From an uncultured Prosthecobacter sp. (GTDB taxonomy: Bacteria > Verrucomicrobiota > Verrucomicrobiia > Verrucomicrobiales > Verrucomicrobiaceae): DNA of 7,021 bases. Below are positions 1-6,107 of this stretch, piece by piece. The stretch lies in the NCBI GenBank assembly GCA_937941745.1, contig CALDGV010000094.1, positions 1 through 7,021 of the forward strand, in the 5' to 3' direction. Below the pieces are notes generated by a model. It did not search any database. It was not told the origin of the DNA and saw nothing but the letters and a program-made list of their open reading frames with translations. The translations under genes and the position numbers were made by a program. Every line of letters starts with the position of its first letter. The stretch's first letter is position 1.

Positions 1-1
1 G

Positions 2-112
2 ATCGACCTCGGCGAGTTCGAGTGTGGCAACGACACGGCCATCACCATCAGCAACGCTGGTGCCAACGGCTACATCGTCGTGGACGGCGCCCGCTGGCTG
101 CCGGTGAAATGA
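2..112 (+). CDS. C-terminal end of a protein with a golvesin/xanthan-lyase-like tail domain (5' end outside window)
   Basis: Only the last 36 codons are inside the window, read in frame from base 2 to the TGA at 110-112. The visible peptide runs from IDLGEF through AITISN and GYIVVDGARWLP to a final VK. This alternation of short beta strands, ending in a 'G-Y-hydrophobic-V-D-A/G-x-x-hydrophobic-x-P' stretch, resembles the last strands of the golvesin/xanthan-lyase carbohydrate-binding-like domain. That module often ends FAD-dependent oxidoreductases and other secreted enzymes of Planctomycetes and Verrucomicrobia. The enzyme part lies upstream and cannot be seen, so no activity is assigned. 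The gene converges on the Ig-like protein gene, with 33 bases between the two stop codons. The reading frame is confident; the domain identity is moderate, from pattern recognition on a short tail. Confidence 0.6.
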   Translation: MDLGEFECGNDTAITISNAGANGYIVVDGARWLPVK

Positions 113-145
113 TGTCCAAGAGCGCGCCGCGTTTTCATCCCAGCC

Positions 146-1252
146 TCAGCGCAGTGTGAAGCGGCGCTGGAAGCGCTGTCCGACCTCATCGTCCGGTGCG
201 GAGGGAGGCTGGCTGGCATCCACTTCGAAGGGTTTGAGGAGGCTGTTGCCTGCCAGATCTTCCAGGTCGGGATTGGCGTGCAGTTCCACATCGCCTGCCG
301 GCCAGGGCCGCCTGGGGCGCACCGACCAGCGGCGGCCTTCTGCCGAGATTTCGGGAGTTTCGAGCGGCAGTTCCCGGCCTGCGGAAAGGAGCTTCAGGGC
401 GCTGAGCAGCATGGCGGGATCGAGCGCTTCCTCAAAATCCAGTTGCAGAGGCTCCTGCGAGCCTGCTTTCGGGGCCGTGATCTGCCAGCGGTCCATCTTC
501 GGCATTGTGTGGTCCACGGCACCGGCCTGGAAATCCAGGCGCACATCCTCACCCAAGGCGACCCCGCCCGTGCTCCGCCAGGAGCCTGCGATGGCGAGCG
601 TGTGCTTCTGGCCCGCCTGCAGCACTGGGCCTTCCTCCTCGTTCAGATTCACGCCCGTCTTTTGCCGCCCCGGGTGAAACCAGACGGTGAGCCGCCTGCC
701 ATCCGGTGACCACAACTCCGTTTCACGAAACGGCCCGATGACCTCCTTTCCGGCCTCACCCAGCAGCCTGAGCCGGTCCAGAAAGATGCCCTGCTCCATC
801 GGGGTGGAGAAGTGGAGGTAGAATTTGAGGGCGTTGGCGGGCAGCGTGCCCTGCGGAGACATCCGCACAGTGGGCGCTGCGGCGCTCATCGCCTGGCGCT
901 TGAAGTGCCGCACCAGCCGCATCTCCCGGCCTTCAGGCGACTTCCAGCGCAGTTCATAGGCCTGACCTTCCAACAAAGGCACGGCGGGATGAAACGTCAT
1001 CGTGCTGCCCTCGCGTGAGACGGTGCCAAACAGCGCAGCCTCGGGTCTGCCCTGGGGTGCCACCTGAAATCCAGGTTCTGCCGCCATCGGCGCAGTGATC
1101 TGCAGCCAGGTGCCGTCGTCGGCGACCTTGAAGGTGGAGGTCTCCGGCGTGAGGCCCATGGCCGCCCCCTGCATGAGGAGGAGAATCATCACCCGGAGCC
1201 GTGTTCCAAACACCGGCTCACGAGCCTCATGCAGCCGGTTCAGCAGGGACAT
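146..1252 (-). CDS. Secreted three-part Ig-like (SbsA/Big_5-style) protein of unknown function
   Basis: This 368-residue protein has no cysteine. The N-terminus is basic (R6, R11, R18, R20) and is followed by a short hydrophobic stretch at about 21-34 (VMILLLMQGAAMGL), consistent with an export signal. M22 (codon 1189-1187) is an alternative start, but M1 is preferred because its ATG overlaps the upstream stop as TAATG. Three beta-sandwich-like parts follow: about 38-118 (with MTFHPAVPLLEGQAYEL, the usual 'F-x-P-x-x-P-L-x-x-G-x-x-Y' strand pair of bacterial Ig-like domains), about 126-243 (NALKFYLHFSTPM at 140-152, LWSPDGRRLTVWF at 180-192) and about 253-346 (LEDLAGN at 330-336, PFEVD at 341-345). 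The NALKFYLHFS and LEDLAGN landmarks recall a conserved but uncharacterised family of secreted proteins. No catalytic motif is visible. A structural or binding role in the envelope is inference. Confidence 0.85.
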   Translation of the reverse strand: MSLLNRLHEAREPVFGTRLRVMILLLMQGAAMGLTPETSTFKVADDGTWLQITAPMAAEPGFQVAPQGRPEAALFGTVSREGSTMTFHPAVPLLEGQAYELRWKSPEGREMRLVRHFKRQAMSAAAPTVRMSPQGTLPANALKFYLHFSTPMEQGIFLDRLRLLGEAGKEVIGPFRETELWSPDGRRLTVWFHPGRQKTGVNLNEEEGPVLQAGQKHTLAIAGSWRSTGGVALGEDVRLDFQAGAVDHTMPKMDRWQITAPKAGSQEPLQLDFEEALDPAMLLSALKLLSAGRELPLETPEISAEGRRWSVRPRRPWPAGDVELHANPDLEDLAGNSLLKPFEVDASQPPSAPDDEVGQRFQRRFTLR

Positions 1253-1254
1253 TA
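1250..1254 (-). promoter_or_regulatory. TAATG stop/start overlap (translational coupling)
   Basis: On the minus strand the TAA stop of the propeller gene (1254-1252) and the ATG start of the Ig-like gene (1252-1250) share one base. The preceding bases (TGAGCTGCCG) hold no good Shine-Dalgarno sequence, so translation of the second gene probably depends on ribosomes finishing the first. The overlap is seen directly; the coupling is inferred from known behaviour of such junctions. Confidence 0.8.
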
Positions 1255-2355
1255 CGGCAGCTCAATGACTTCCAGCGAGAGCTTGCCTTCCGTGTCGCGC
1301 AGGACGACGGCGCTTTGGTCGTCGATCTTGTCCACCTGCACGGCACCGAAGAGGGCATCGACGATTTCGATGCCTTCAGGGCCGGTTTTGGCCTTCACAT
1401 CGCGCCAAGTGGCCTTTTCATTGGCCTTGTCCTCGGCGGCGTTGATGTAGTCCATGCTCACGCGGGCGCCCCAGAACTTGCTCGGGCCGAAGGCGTTGTC
1501 CTTGAATCGCTGGGTGTGCACCACGACCCACTGCTTGCCGCTCTTGTCGGTGTAGTCGAAGAGGTCGAGCGGGCGGTTGCCACTGCCTAGCTCCACCATG
1601 CTCACGCCCTTCACTTTGGCGCCGCTTTCGATGTCATCGACGCGGAACTTGGCCACCGGCGTGCAGGCAAAGGCGCCGACGACATAGTCGGCATCCTGGG
1701 CGTGGTAGGGGATGAAGCTTTGAATCGGAGCCTTGGTCTCCCATTTGCGATGGGCGACGTGGTAGGTCTCGGCGCTGATGACCCCGGCGGTGCTGCCATG
1801 CTTCACAGGCACGGGGATGGTGAAGATGCGGCTGGCAAACTCCTCGTTGCAGGTGCCGGTGGCGAACACGCGTTCGCCATCAAAGGCCACGTCGGTGATG
1901 TTGGTGACCTTGCTGGCCGTGCCGCCGGGCAGGGTGACGCTGGCCCAGCTGAGTTTCTCCGCATTGAAGGGCGCGATCTTGCCCGCTGCATCCACGGTGA
2001 TCAGAAGCGAGGCGTTGTCGGGCCGGCGCTGCACGGCGAGGTAAACAGTGCCGGTGGCCGGATTCACGGTCATGTCCTTGATGGTGATGTTCTCCGCCGT
2101 GGTGCCCAGCCCTCCGGCGATGGCGGAGGTGAGGTCGGCCACCTTGCCCGGACGCGCTTTCGCGCCGGTTTCAGCCGTCTGGATGGCGGTGACAGACTGG
2201 GAAGCCGGATCGGCGACGAGTAGCAGGCCGTCTTTGCCAAAGCTGATGGAGCTGATGCTCTTCAGCTTCAGGCCGCCAGTCTGGGCTGAATCCAGCAGGG
2301 CGGCGGACGCAGGAAGCGCGAGGAGGAGGGAGAGGAAGGCGGCGGATGTTTTCAT
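1252..2355 (-). CDS. Secreted beta-propeller-like protein of unknown function
   Basis: This 367-residue protein starts with a clear signal peptide (K2, hydrophobic core AAFLSLLLAL, cleavage likely after ASA at residue 18). The mature part shows repeated 'hydrophobic-x-F/V-x-x-D/N-x-G-x-hydrophobic' units typical of propeller blades: ISSISFGKDGLLLVAD at 34-49, IKDMTVNPATGTVYLAV at 92-108, ITDVAFDGERVFATG at 153-167, PLDLFDYTDKSGKQWVV at 262-278 and a last unit at about 329-366. Two cysteines remain, C169 and C231, which might pair outside the cytoplasm. No PQQ-, phytase- or kelch-type signature is evident, so the fold is inferred and the function unknown. It sits 66 bases after the HAD gene and is joined by TAATG to the Ig-like gene, which suggests the two exported products work together. 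The bases before the ATG (GTAGAACCGCCCACGCC) contain no Shine-Dalgarno sequence. The start is supported by the signal peptide. Confidence 0.85.
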   Translation of the reverse strand: MKTSAAFLSLLLALPASAALLDSAQTGGLKLKSISSISFGKDGLLLVADPASQSVTAIQTAETGAKARPGKVADLTSAIAGGLGTTAENITIKDMTVNPATGTVYLAVQRRPDNASLLITVDAAGKIAPFNAEKLSWASVTLPGGTASKVTNITDVAFDGERVFATGTCNEEFASRIFTIPVPVKHGSTAGVISAETYHVAHRKWETKAPIQSFIPYHAQDADYVVGAFACTPVAKFRVDDIESGAKVKGVSMVELGSGNRPLDLFDYTDKSGKQWVVVHTQRFKDNAFGPSKFWGARVSMDYINAAEDKANEKATWRDVKAKTGPEGIEIVDALFGAVQVDKIDDQSAVVLRDTEGKLSLEVIELP

Positions 2356-2421
2356 GGCGTGGGCGGTTCTACCAAACGCGCCCAGGCCTGACCAGCTATC
2401 CTTTCGCGGGCCCGGAGCCGG

Positions 2422-3210
2422 TCAGCGCTGACCGCCGAAGTAGTGCCCGAGGGCCTCCATCATGCCTTCGCTGGCCGGGCGCGTGGCCACAAAACCGCCA
2501 TGACGGCGGACATGTTCCTTCACGGGCGGCAGGCCGTTTCCAGGGGTGGCGATCATGCGCGCATGGCGGGGATCGAGCATCGAAAGGTCGTTGTGGTTGT
2601 CACCGGCGGCAAAGCAGCGGCTGGCGTCGAGGTCGAGCAGGCGGGCGAGCTCGCTCAGCGCGGTGCCCTTGCTGTAGCCGCTGTGGGAAAAGCGGAGGTA
2701 GATGCCGTTGCGGTGGTAGCCGATGTCGGGGAACTGGCGCGCGTGGGAGTCGATGAATTCACAGATGCCATCGAGCTCCTGCTCGCTGGAGCCCACGATG
2801 CCCAGCTCGCCATAATCTCCGGCGAGGAACTGGGCCTGTGTCTGCGTCTCGACCATCTGGCGGATGGCCTGGAGGGAGGCCGCGTGGTCTTTGACGAAGC
2901 GTTCATGCGCCCGCCGGGCCTGGCGGTTCCAGCTGCCGAAGTCCGTCCATTTGCTGAAGAGGCCGGGGCGGTAGATGTCGGACTCCTGGGCGATGATGAA
3001 GTCCGGCTGCATGAAGATGCCGTGCTGAGCCAGGCCTTGAAGGGTCTGCGGCAGGCTGCGTCCGGTGTTGATCACCCAGGCGGCGCCCTGGGTGCGCAGC
3101 TGCTGGATCATCTGGCCCAGCGCCGGATGAAACACGGGATCTCCTTCAGGGTGGATCAGCGTGCCGTCGAAATCGAAGCAGAGGATGAAGTGCGGCTTGG
3201 GCGCGGCCAT
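2422..3210 (-). CDS. HAD-superfamily hydrolase (Cof/IIB-type phosphatase), substrate unknown
   Basis: This 262-residue cytoplasmic protein has all four HAD motifs. Motif I is DFDGT at 13-17 (nucleophile D13, acid/base D15). Motif II is INTGR at 47-51 (T49). Motif III is K181 in GYSKGTAL. Motif IV is GDNHND at 203-208 (D204 and D208 for Mg2+). Roughly 130 residues between motifs II and III form a cap of C2 type. Together with the C-terminal GNGLPPVKEHVR segment, this places it with Cof-like/sucrose-phosphatase-like HAD-IIB enzymes, which dephosphorylate sugar phosphates and other small phosphoesters. The length is normal for the family and no key residue is missing. The substrate cannot be read from sequence. 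The start ATG at 3210-3208 lies just before MAAPKPHFILCFDFDGT, the expected distance from the first strand; no Shine-Dalgarno sequence precedes it. The gene follows the membrane protein gene by 81 bases on the same strand. Confidence 0.92.
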   Translation of the reverse strand: MAAPKPHFILCFDFDGTLIHPEGDPVFHPALGQMIQQLRTQGAAWVINTGRSLPQTLQGLAQHGIFMQPDFIIAQESDIYRPGLFSKWTDFGSWNRQARRAHERFVKDHAASLQAIRQMVETQTQAQFLAGDYGELGIVGSSEQELDGICEFIDSHARQFPDIGYHRNGIYLRFSHSGYSKGTALSELARLLDLDASRCFAAGDNHNDLSMLDPRHARMIATPGNGLPPVKEHVRRHGGFVATRPASEGMMEALGHYFGGQR

Positions 3211-3291
3211 GGCGGTGGGGTCAGGACGGAGGGGGAGACTCCATTCAATGCGGGAAATGGGAAACGGAAAGCCCCGAAATCCAGCGCTCTC

Positions 3292-4692
3292 CTACCCAAG
3301 CAAGCCTGGACGGGAGGCGAGCATGGTCCAGAGCACCATCAGCCACATGGCGATGAGGTAGGCGGCCTTGATTCCGCGGTTCAGCCCACGTCGGCGGGCA
3401 CGCCGGAGCACGCTTTCTGCGCCCCATGCCAGGGTCAGGGAGAGCGGCATCACCAGTGCATGCAGGTGGCGCACAGGCAGCACCACGGCATCCCACAGGC
3501 CGATGAGGGCGCAGGCACCGATGGCCACGACCACGAACAGCACGACCGTGGCCGCCTCGGGGTGCAGTCGTTCCCCGGCATGGCGTGCCTTGGGGCAGGT
3601 GCCCCAGGCCAGCAGGACCACGGTCAGGAGCAGCCCCAGCATCACGCCCAGCATGGGCAGGGCCAGTTTCAACTGGTCCGCCACCAAGCCAGCGCCTACG
3701 GCCAGCCGCCCCAGCAGGCTGCCGAGGGACATGCTGCCCAGACTGGCGGCGGCGCTCGGACGTTCCAGGGCCGGTGTCCGGGCCAGGCTTTCCATGTCGG
3801 GATGCTGCTCGATCCAGCGCATGCCATCACCGGGCGTGGCCAGCCAGCGCGCATGATCCACATGGCTGAAAAAGGCTTCGCCAAACTGCTGGTGAGCCTG
3901 CTGCAGCCGGGGGCCGGCGATGAAAAAGAACATGGCCGCCAGCATCAGCAGGCCCAGCCAATGATTCCGCCAGACCCAGAGGGACACCTGCGAGCCTGCC
4001 CGGAAGTGCCCCTCCACCCAGCCCCAGAGCGCCCGCAGGCTGCTCACGAGCATGAAGACCAGGATCACCGGCACGACCAGACGGTCCTCCGCCAGCCAGG
4101 CCAGGGCACCTGCGGCTCCGACGACGCCATACACCCACAGCGAGTTCCTTTGCAGCGCATAGAGGCAGGCCAGCCAGAGCGCCAGGAAGAGGATCTGGTG
4201 GAGGACGTCGCCTGTGTAGGAGGGCAGCACAGGCAGGAAGCCATGCAGCGCTGCCATCAGCACCACCCACATCGCCGCCGGCAGGGAAAATGAGCGCGTG
4301 GCCACCAGCCCGAGGACGGCCAGAAATCCGACCGCCAGCCCCAGCCGGAAGATCCCTGAGCCGCGCAGGGTGGCGCCCACATCCTCAGGATGATGCATCC
4401 AGGCCGCCACCCAGGCCCACAGCGGCTGAACCAGGCCATCGGTGCGGTGCGGGATCATCCGCTTCAGCGGCTCGGAAATGCTGTGGGAAAAGTCCGGACG
4501 CAGATCCAGCAGGGTCTGGGCCGTGAGCTCCAGATGGGCGGACTCCACCAGGGTCAGCTGCATCGGTGCCCGGTCCTGCATCACCGGCAGGGTACGGACC
4601 AACAGCAGCCCCAGAAGGCTCGACAGCATGGCGATGGCCGCGATCCGCCTCAGCCAGAGGCGCAGGGGAGTAGGGTGGGAAAGCACAGCCAT
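3292..4692 (-). CDS. Polytopic membrane protein, probable GT-C (PMT/ArnT-like) glycosyltransferase
   Basis: From the ATG at 4692-4690 this is 466 residues with about ten or eleven hydrophobic segments: near 17-34, 114-131, 137-155, 164-181, 186-200, 204-220, 242-261, 340-364, 381-400, 402-426 and 442-459. The order looks like lipid-linked-sugar glycosyltransferases of the PMT/ArnT type. The first membrane span is followed by an outside loop with acidic residues (E50 and E55 in LVESAHLEL). Next comes QPLWAWVAAW (89-98), like the family's 'QPPLYYWL', then a span starting with an R-L-hydrophobic run, and SYTGDVLHQILFLALW (158-173), like the conserved arginine/aspartate segment. Acidic E202 and D203 sit in LAWLAEDRLV. 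I infer sugar transfer on the outer face of the inner membrane; donor and acceptor are unknown. The frame stays open to 5001, with in-frame ATGs at 4731 and 4791. The 4692 start is preferred because it gives a compact basic N-terminus before span one and avoids overlap with the divergent gene. Confidence 0.7.
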   Translation of the reverse strand: MAVLSHPTPLRLWLRRIAAIAMLSSLLGLLLVRTLPVMQDRAPMQLTLVESAHLELTAQTLLDLRPDFSHSISEPLKRMIPHRTDGLVQPLWAWVAAWMHHPEDVGATLRGSGIFRLGLAVGFLAVLGLVATRSFSLPAAMWVVLMAALHGFLPVLPSYTGDVLHQILFLALWLACLYALQRNSLWVYGVVGAAGALAWLAEDRLVVPVILVFMLVSSLRALWGWVEGHFRAGSQVSLWVWRNHWLGLLMLAAMFFFIAGPRLQQAHQQFGEAFFSHVDHARWLATPGDGMRWIEQHPDMESLARTPALERPSAAASLGSMSLGSLLGRLAVGAGLVADQLKLALPMLGVMLGLLLTVVLLAWGTCPKARHAGERLHPEAATVVLFVVVAIGACALIGLWDAVVLPVRHLHALVMPLSLTLAWGAESVLRRARRRGLNRGIKAAYLIAMWLMVLWTMLASRPGLLG

Positions 4693-4789
4693 CGACGAAC
4701 AACCATCAAACGTCAGCAAAGCTCCGGCCATCCCACAAACTTGAAAATCGAAATTCACCTCCGGGAATGGCCGACGTACCTTGGTGCTC
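4693..4789. promoter_or_regulatory. Divergent intergenic spacer, presumed to carry promoters in both directions
   Basis: This 97-base gap lies between the start of the membrane protein gene (minus) and the PQQ-like gene (plus), so both promoters should lie in or near it. TTGAAA at 4741-4746 could be a plus-strand -35 box, but no acceptable -10 box follows at 16-18 bases. A GGAGGTGA stretch on the minus strand (4763-4756) looks like a Shine-Dalgarno sequence, but it is about 24 bases from the ATG at 4731 and about 63 from the one at 4692, too far for either. The function is inferred from gene layout; no specific site is proven. Confidence 0.35.
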
Positions 4790-6022
4790 ATGCGCCCGCT
4801 TTCCGCCTGCCTCTTTTTCCTGCTTTCTGCCGCTCTGCCGGCTGCCGACTGGCCGCAGTTTCTCGGCCCTGAGCGCAGCGGCATCGCGGCTCGGGATGAA
4901 AAACCCCTGCCGGACACCTTTCCGGCCGACCCTGGCCTGCTCTGGGAAAAGTCCGCAGGCTCCGGATTTGCCGGACCTGTCGTCGTGGGCGGAAAGGTCA
5001 TCCTCTTTCACCGCGAGGGCAGCGACATGACCACCGAGGCGTTGGATGCCACCACGGGCAAGCCCCTCTGGCGCAGCACCTACATCACCGACTATGTGGA
5101 CAGCTTTGGCTTCGACAACGGCCCCCGCGCCACCCCCGCCGTGGCAGAGGGACGTGTCTTTACCTTCGGGCCGGAAGGTCGTGTCACCGCCCTAGAGCTC
5201 GCCACAGGCAAGGAACTGTGGAATTACGACACTGCAGCCGCCGTCGGCTCCCAGCAGGGCTTTTTTGGCCGTGCTCCTTCGCCTCTCGTGGTGGGTGGAA
5301 AGGTCATCATCGCCGCAGGTGGCAGCCGCGATGGCAAGCCCGCCGGTCTTGTGGCCCTCGAAACCACCACCGGCAAGGTCGCCTGGACCAGCGTGGATGA
5401 TGAGGCAGGCTATGCATCCCCCGTCCTCGTCGATGACCAGCGTCTGCTTGCCTGGATGCGCAACCAGCTCTGGCTCGTCAAAATGGCGGATGGCAGCGTC
5501 ATCGCCTCCCGCCAGCTCCGCGCGGATATGGATGCCTCTGTGAATGCCGCCACTCCCATTTTTTGTGGAGACTCCCGCTGGCTCGTCACGGCGGGTTACG
5601 ATGTAGGGGCCCACCTGCTCGGCCTCATGGAGAGCAGCTTTGCGGAGATCTGGCACCGTGAAGACGTGCTGGACTGCCACTACGCCACCCCCGTTCGCCT
5701 CGGCGGTCACATCTATGGCTTCCATGGCCGCCAGGAGAGCCGTCGGATGAAGCTCCGTTGCCTGGAGGTGGAGACCGGAAAAATGGTCTGGGAGGACCCT
5801 GAAGGGCAGCCTGGCGGCACCCTCATCGCCGTCGGAGACAAGCTGCTCGTCTTCACCGAGATGGGAGAGCTCTGGGTCATGCGGGCCAGCCCGGAGAAAT
5901 TTGAAAAACTCGCCGTCATCCAGATCACCCGCGCCGGTCATCGCTGCCACACCGCCTATGCCGATGGCATCTTCTATGCCCGGGATGCCGAGAAGCTGGT
6001 GGCCGTGAAGCTGCGTCCTTGA
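4790..6022 (+). CDS. Secreted PQQ-like beta-propeller protein
   Basis: From the ATG at 4790 the protein has 410 residues. A TTG three codons upstream (4781) is the alternative; the ATG is preferred because it gives a compact signal peptide MRPLSACLFFLLSAALPAA, cleaved near residue 19. The mature chain opens with DWPQFLGPERSG, a hallmark of exported PQQ-like propellers in Planctomycetes and Verrucomicrobia. Blade motifs of the 'L-D-x-x-T-G-K-x-x-W' type recur: LDATTGKPLW (85-94), LELATGKELW (135-144), LETTTGKVAW (190-199), a degenerate MADGSVIASRQL (232-243) and LEVETGKMVW (325-334). No dehydrogenase active site or adjacent cysteine pair is visible, so it is probably a binding or scaffold propeller rather than a PQQ alcohol dehydrogenase, and whether it binds PQQ is unknown. 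Four cysteines (C259, C296, C324, C386) remain in the mature part. It is transcribed alone, diverging from the membrane protein gene and converging on transaldolase. Confidence 0.9.
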   Translation: MRPLSACLFFLLSAALPAADWPQFLGPERSGIAARDEKPLPDTFPADPGLLWEKSAGSGFAGPVVVGGKVILFHREGSDMTTEALDATTGKPLWRSTYITDYVDSFGFDNGPRATPAVAEGRVFTFGPEGRVTALELATGKELWNYDTAAAVGSQQGFFGRAPSPLVVGGKVIIAAGGSRDGKPAGLVALETTTGKVAWTSVDDEAGYASPVLVDDQRLLAWMRNQLWLVKMADGSVIASRQLRADMDASVNAATPIFCGDSRWLVTAGYDVGAHLLGLMESSFAEIWHREDVLDCHYATPVRLGGHIYGFHGRQESRRMKLRCLEVETGKMVWEDPEGQPGGTLIAVGDKLLVFTEMGELWVMRASPEKFEKLAVIQITRAGHRCHTAYADGIFYARDAEKLVAVKLRP

Positions 6023-6033
6023 ATCCGGTCATG

Positions 6034-6068
6034 AAAAAAGCGCGATCCCCGGCTGGGAATCGCGCTTT
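6034..6068 (-). terminator. Rho-independent terminator of the transaldolase gene, possibly bidirectional
   Basis: A 10-bp perfect stem pairs AAAGCGCGAT (6037-6046) with ATCGCGCTTT (6059-6068). Three more C-G pairs (6047-6049 with 6055-6057) extend it past a single bulged A at 6058 and leave a 5-base loop at 6050-6054. Read on the minus strand the stem ends in a run of six T (6039-6034), as expected for transaldolase, whose stop is about 40 bases upstream. On the plus strand it lies 14 bases after the PQQ-like gene's stop and is followed by only three T, so it may stop that transcript less efficiently. Confidence 0.8.
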
Positions 6069-6082
6069 GAATCGGGCTCGCT

Positions 6083-6100
6083 GCGGGAGTCACCTCCCGC
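6083..6100. other. Perfect 7-bp hairpin beside the transaldolase stop
   Basis: GCGGGAG (6083-6089) and CTCCCGC (6094-6100) form a GC-rich stem with a 4-base TCAC loop, seven bases after the transaldolase TAA on the minus strand. No T run follows it on either strand, so it is not a classical terminator by itself. It may protect the 3' end of the transaldolase mRNA or add to the stronger hairpin 14 bases further on. The structure is seen; the role is inference. Confidence 0.45.
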
Positions 6101-6107
6101 GAGGCAC

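Noticed and set aside
113..145. Possible terminator between the left-edge gene and the Ig-like gene
   Set aside because: The short GC-rich run followed by TTTT at 132-135 does not form a convincing stem, so no terminator is called in this 33-base gap.
1702..2223. Plus-strand frames opposite the secreted propeller gene
   Set aside because: They are low-complexity Gly/Ala/Asp-rich translations with no recognisable feature, fully covered by a better minus-strand gene.
2443..4293. A 616-codon open frame on the plus strand, antisense to the HAD and membrane protein genes
   Set aside because: It is striking in length but rich in Gln, His, Gly and Arg, with no domain, and it crosses an intergenic gap. 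Long antisense frames are expected where the true genes have strong GC third-position bias. Both minus-strand genes have clear motifs or membrane spans.
4741..4770. TTGAAA as a -35 promoter box for the PQQ-like gene
   Set aside because: The hexamer at 16-18 bases spacing (around GAATGG) matches the -10 consensus poorly, so no promoter is called.
4790..4858. Possible lipobox LSAC (residues 4-7) in the PQQ-like protein
   Set aside because: The cysteine lies before, not after, the hydrophobic core, and only six residues precede it. Signal peptidase I cleavage near LPAA fits better.
5192..5950. A 252-codon minus-strand frame inside the PQQ-like gene
   Set aside because: It is fully antisense to a gene with a signal peptide and repeated propeller motifs. 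Its composition (His, Gly, Ala, Glu) is that of a GC-rich shadow frame.
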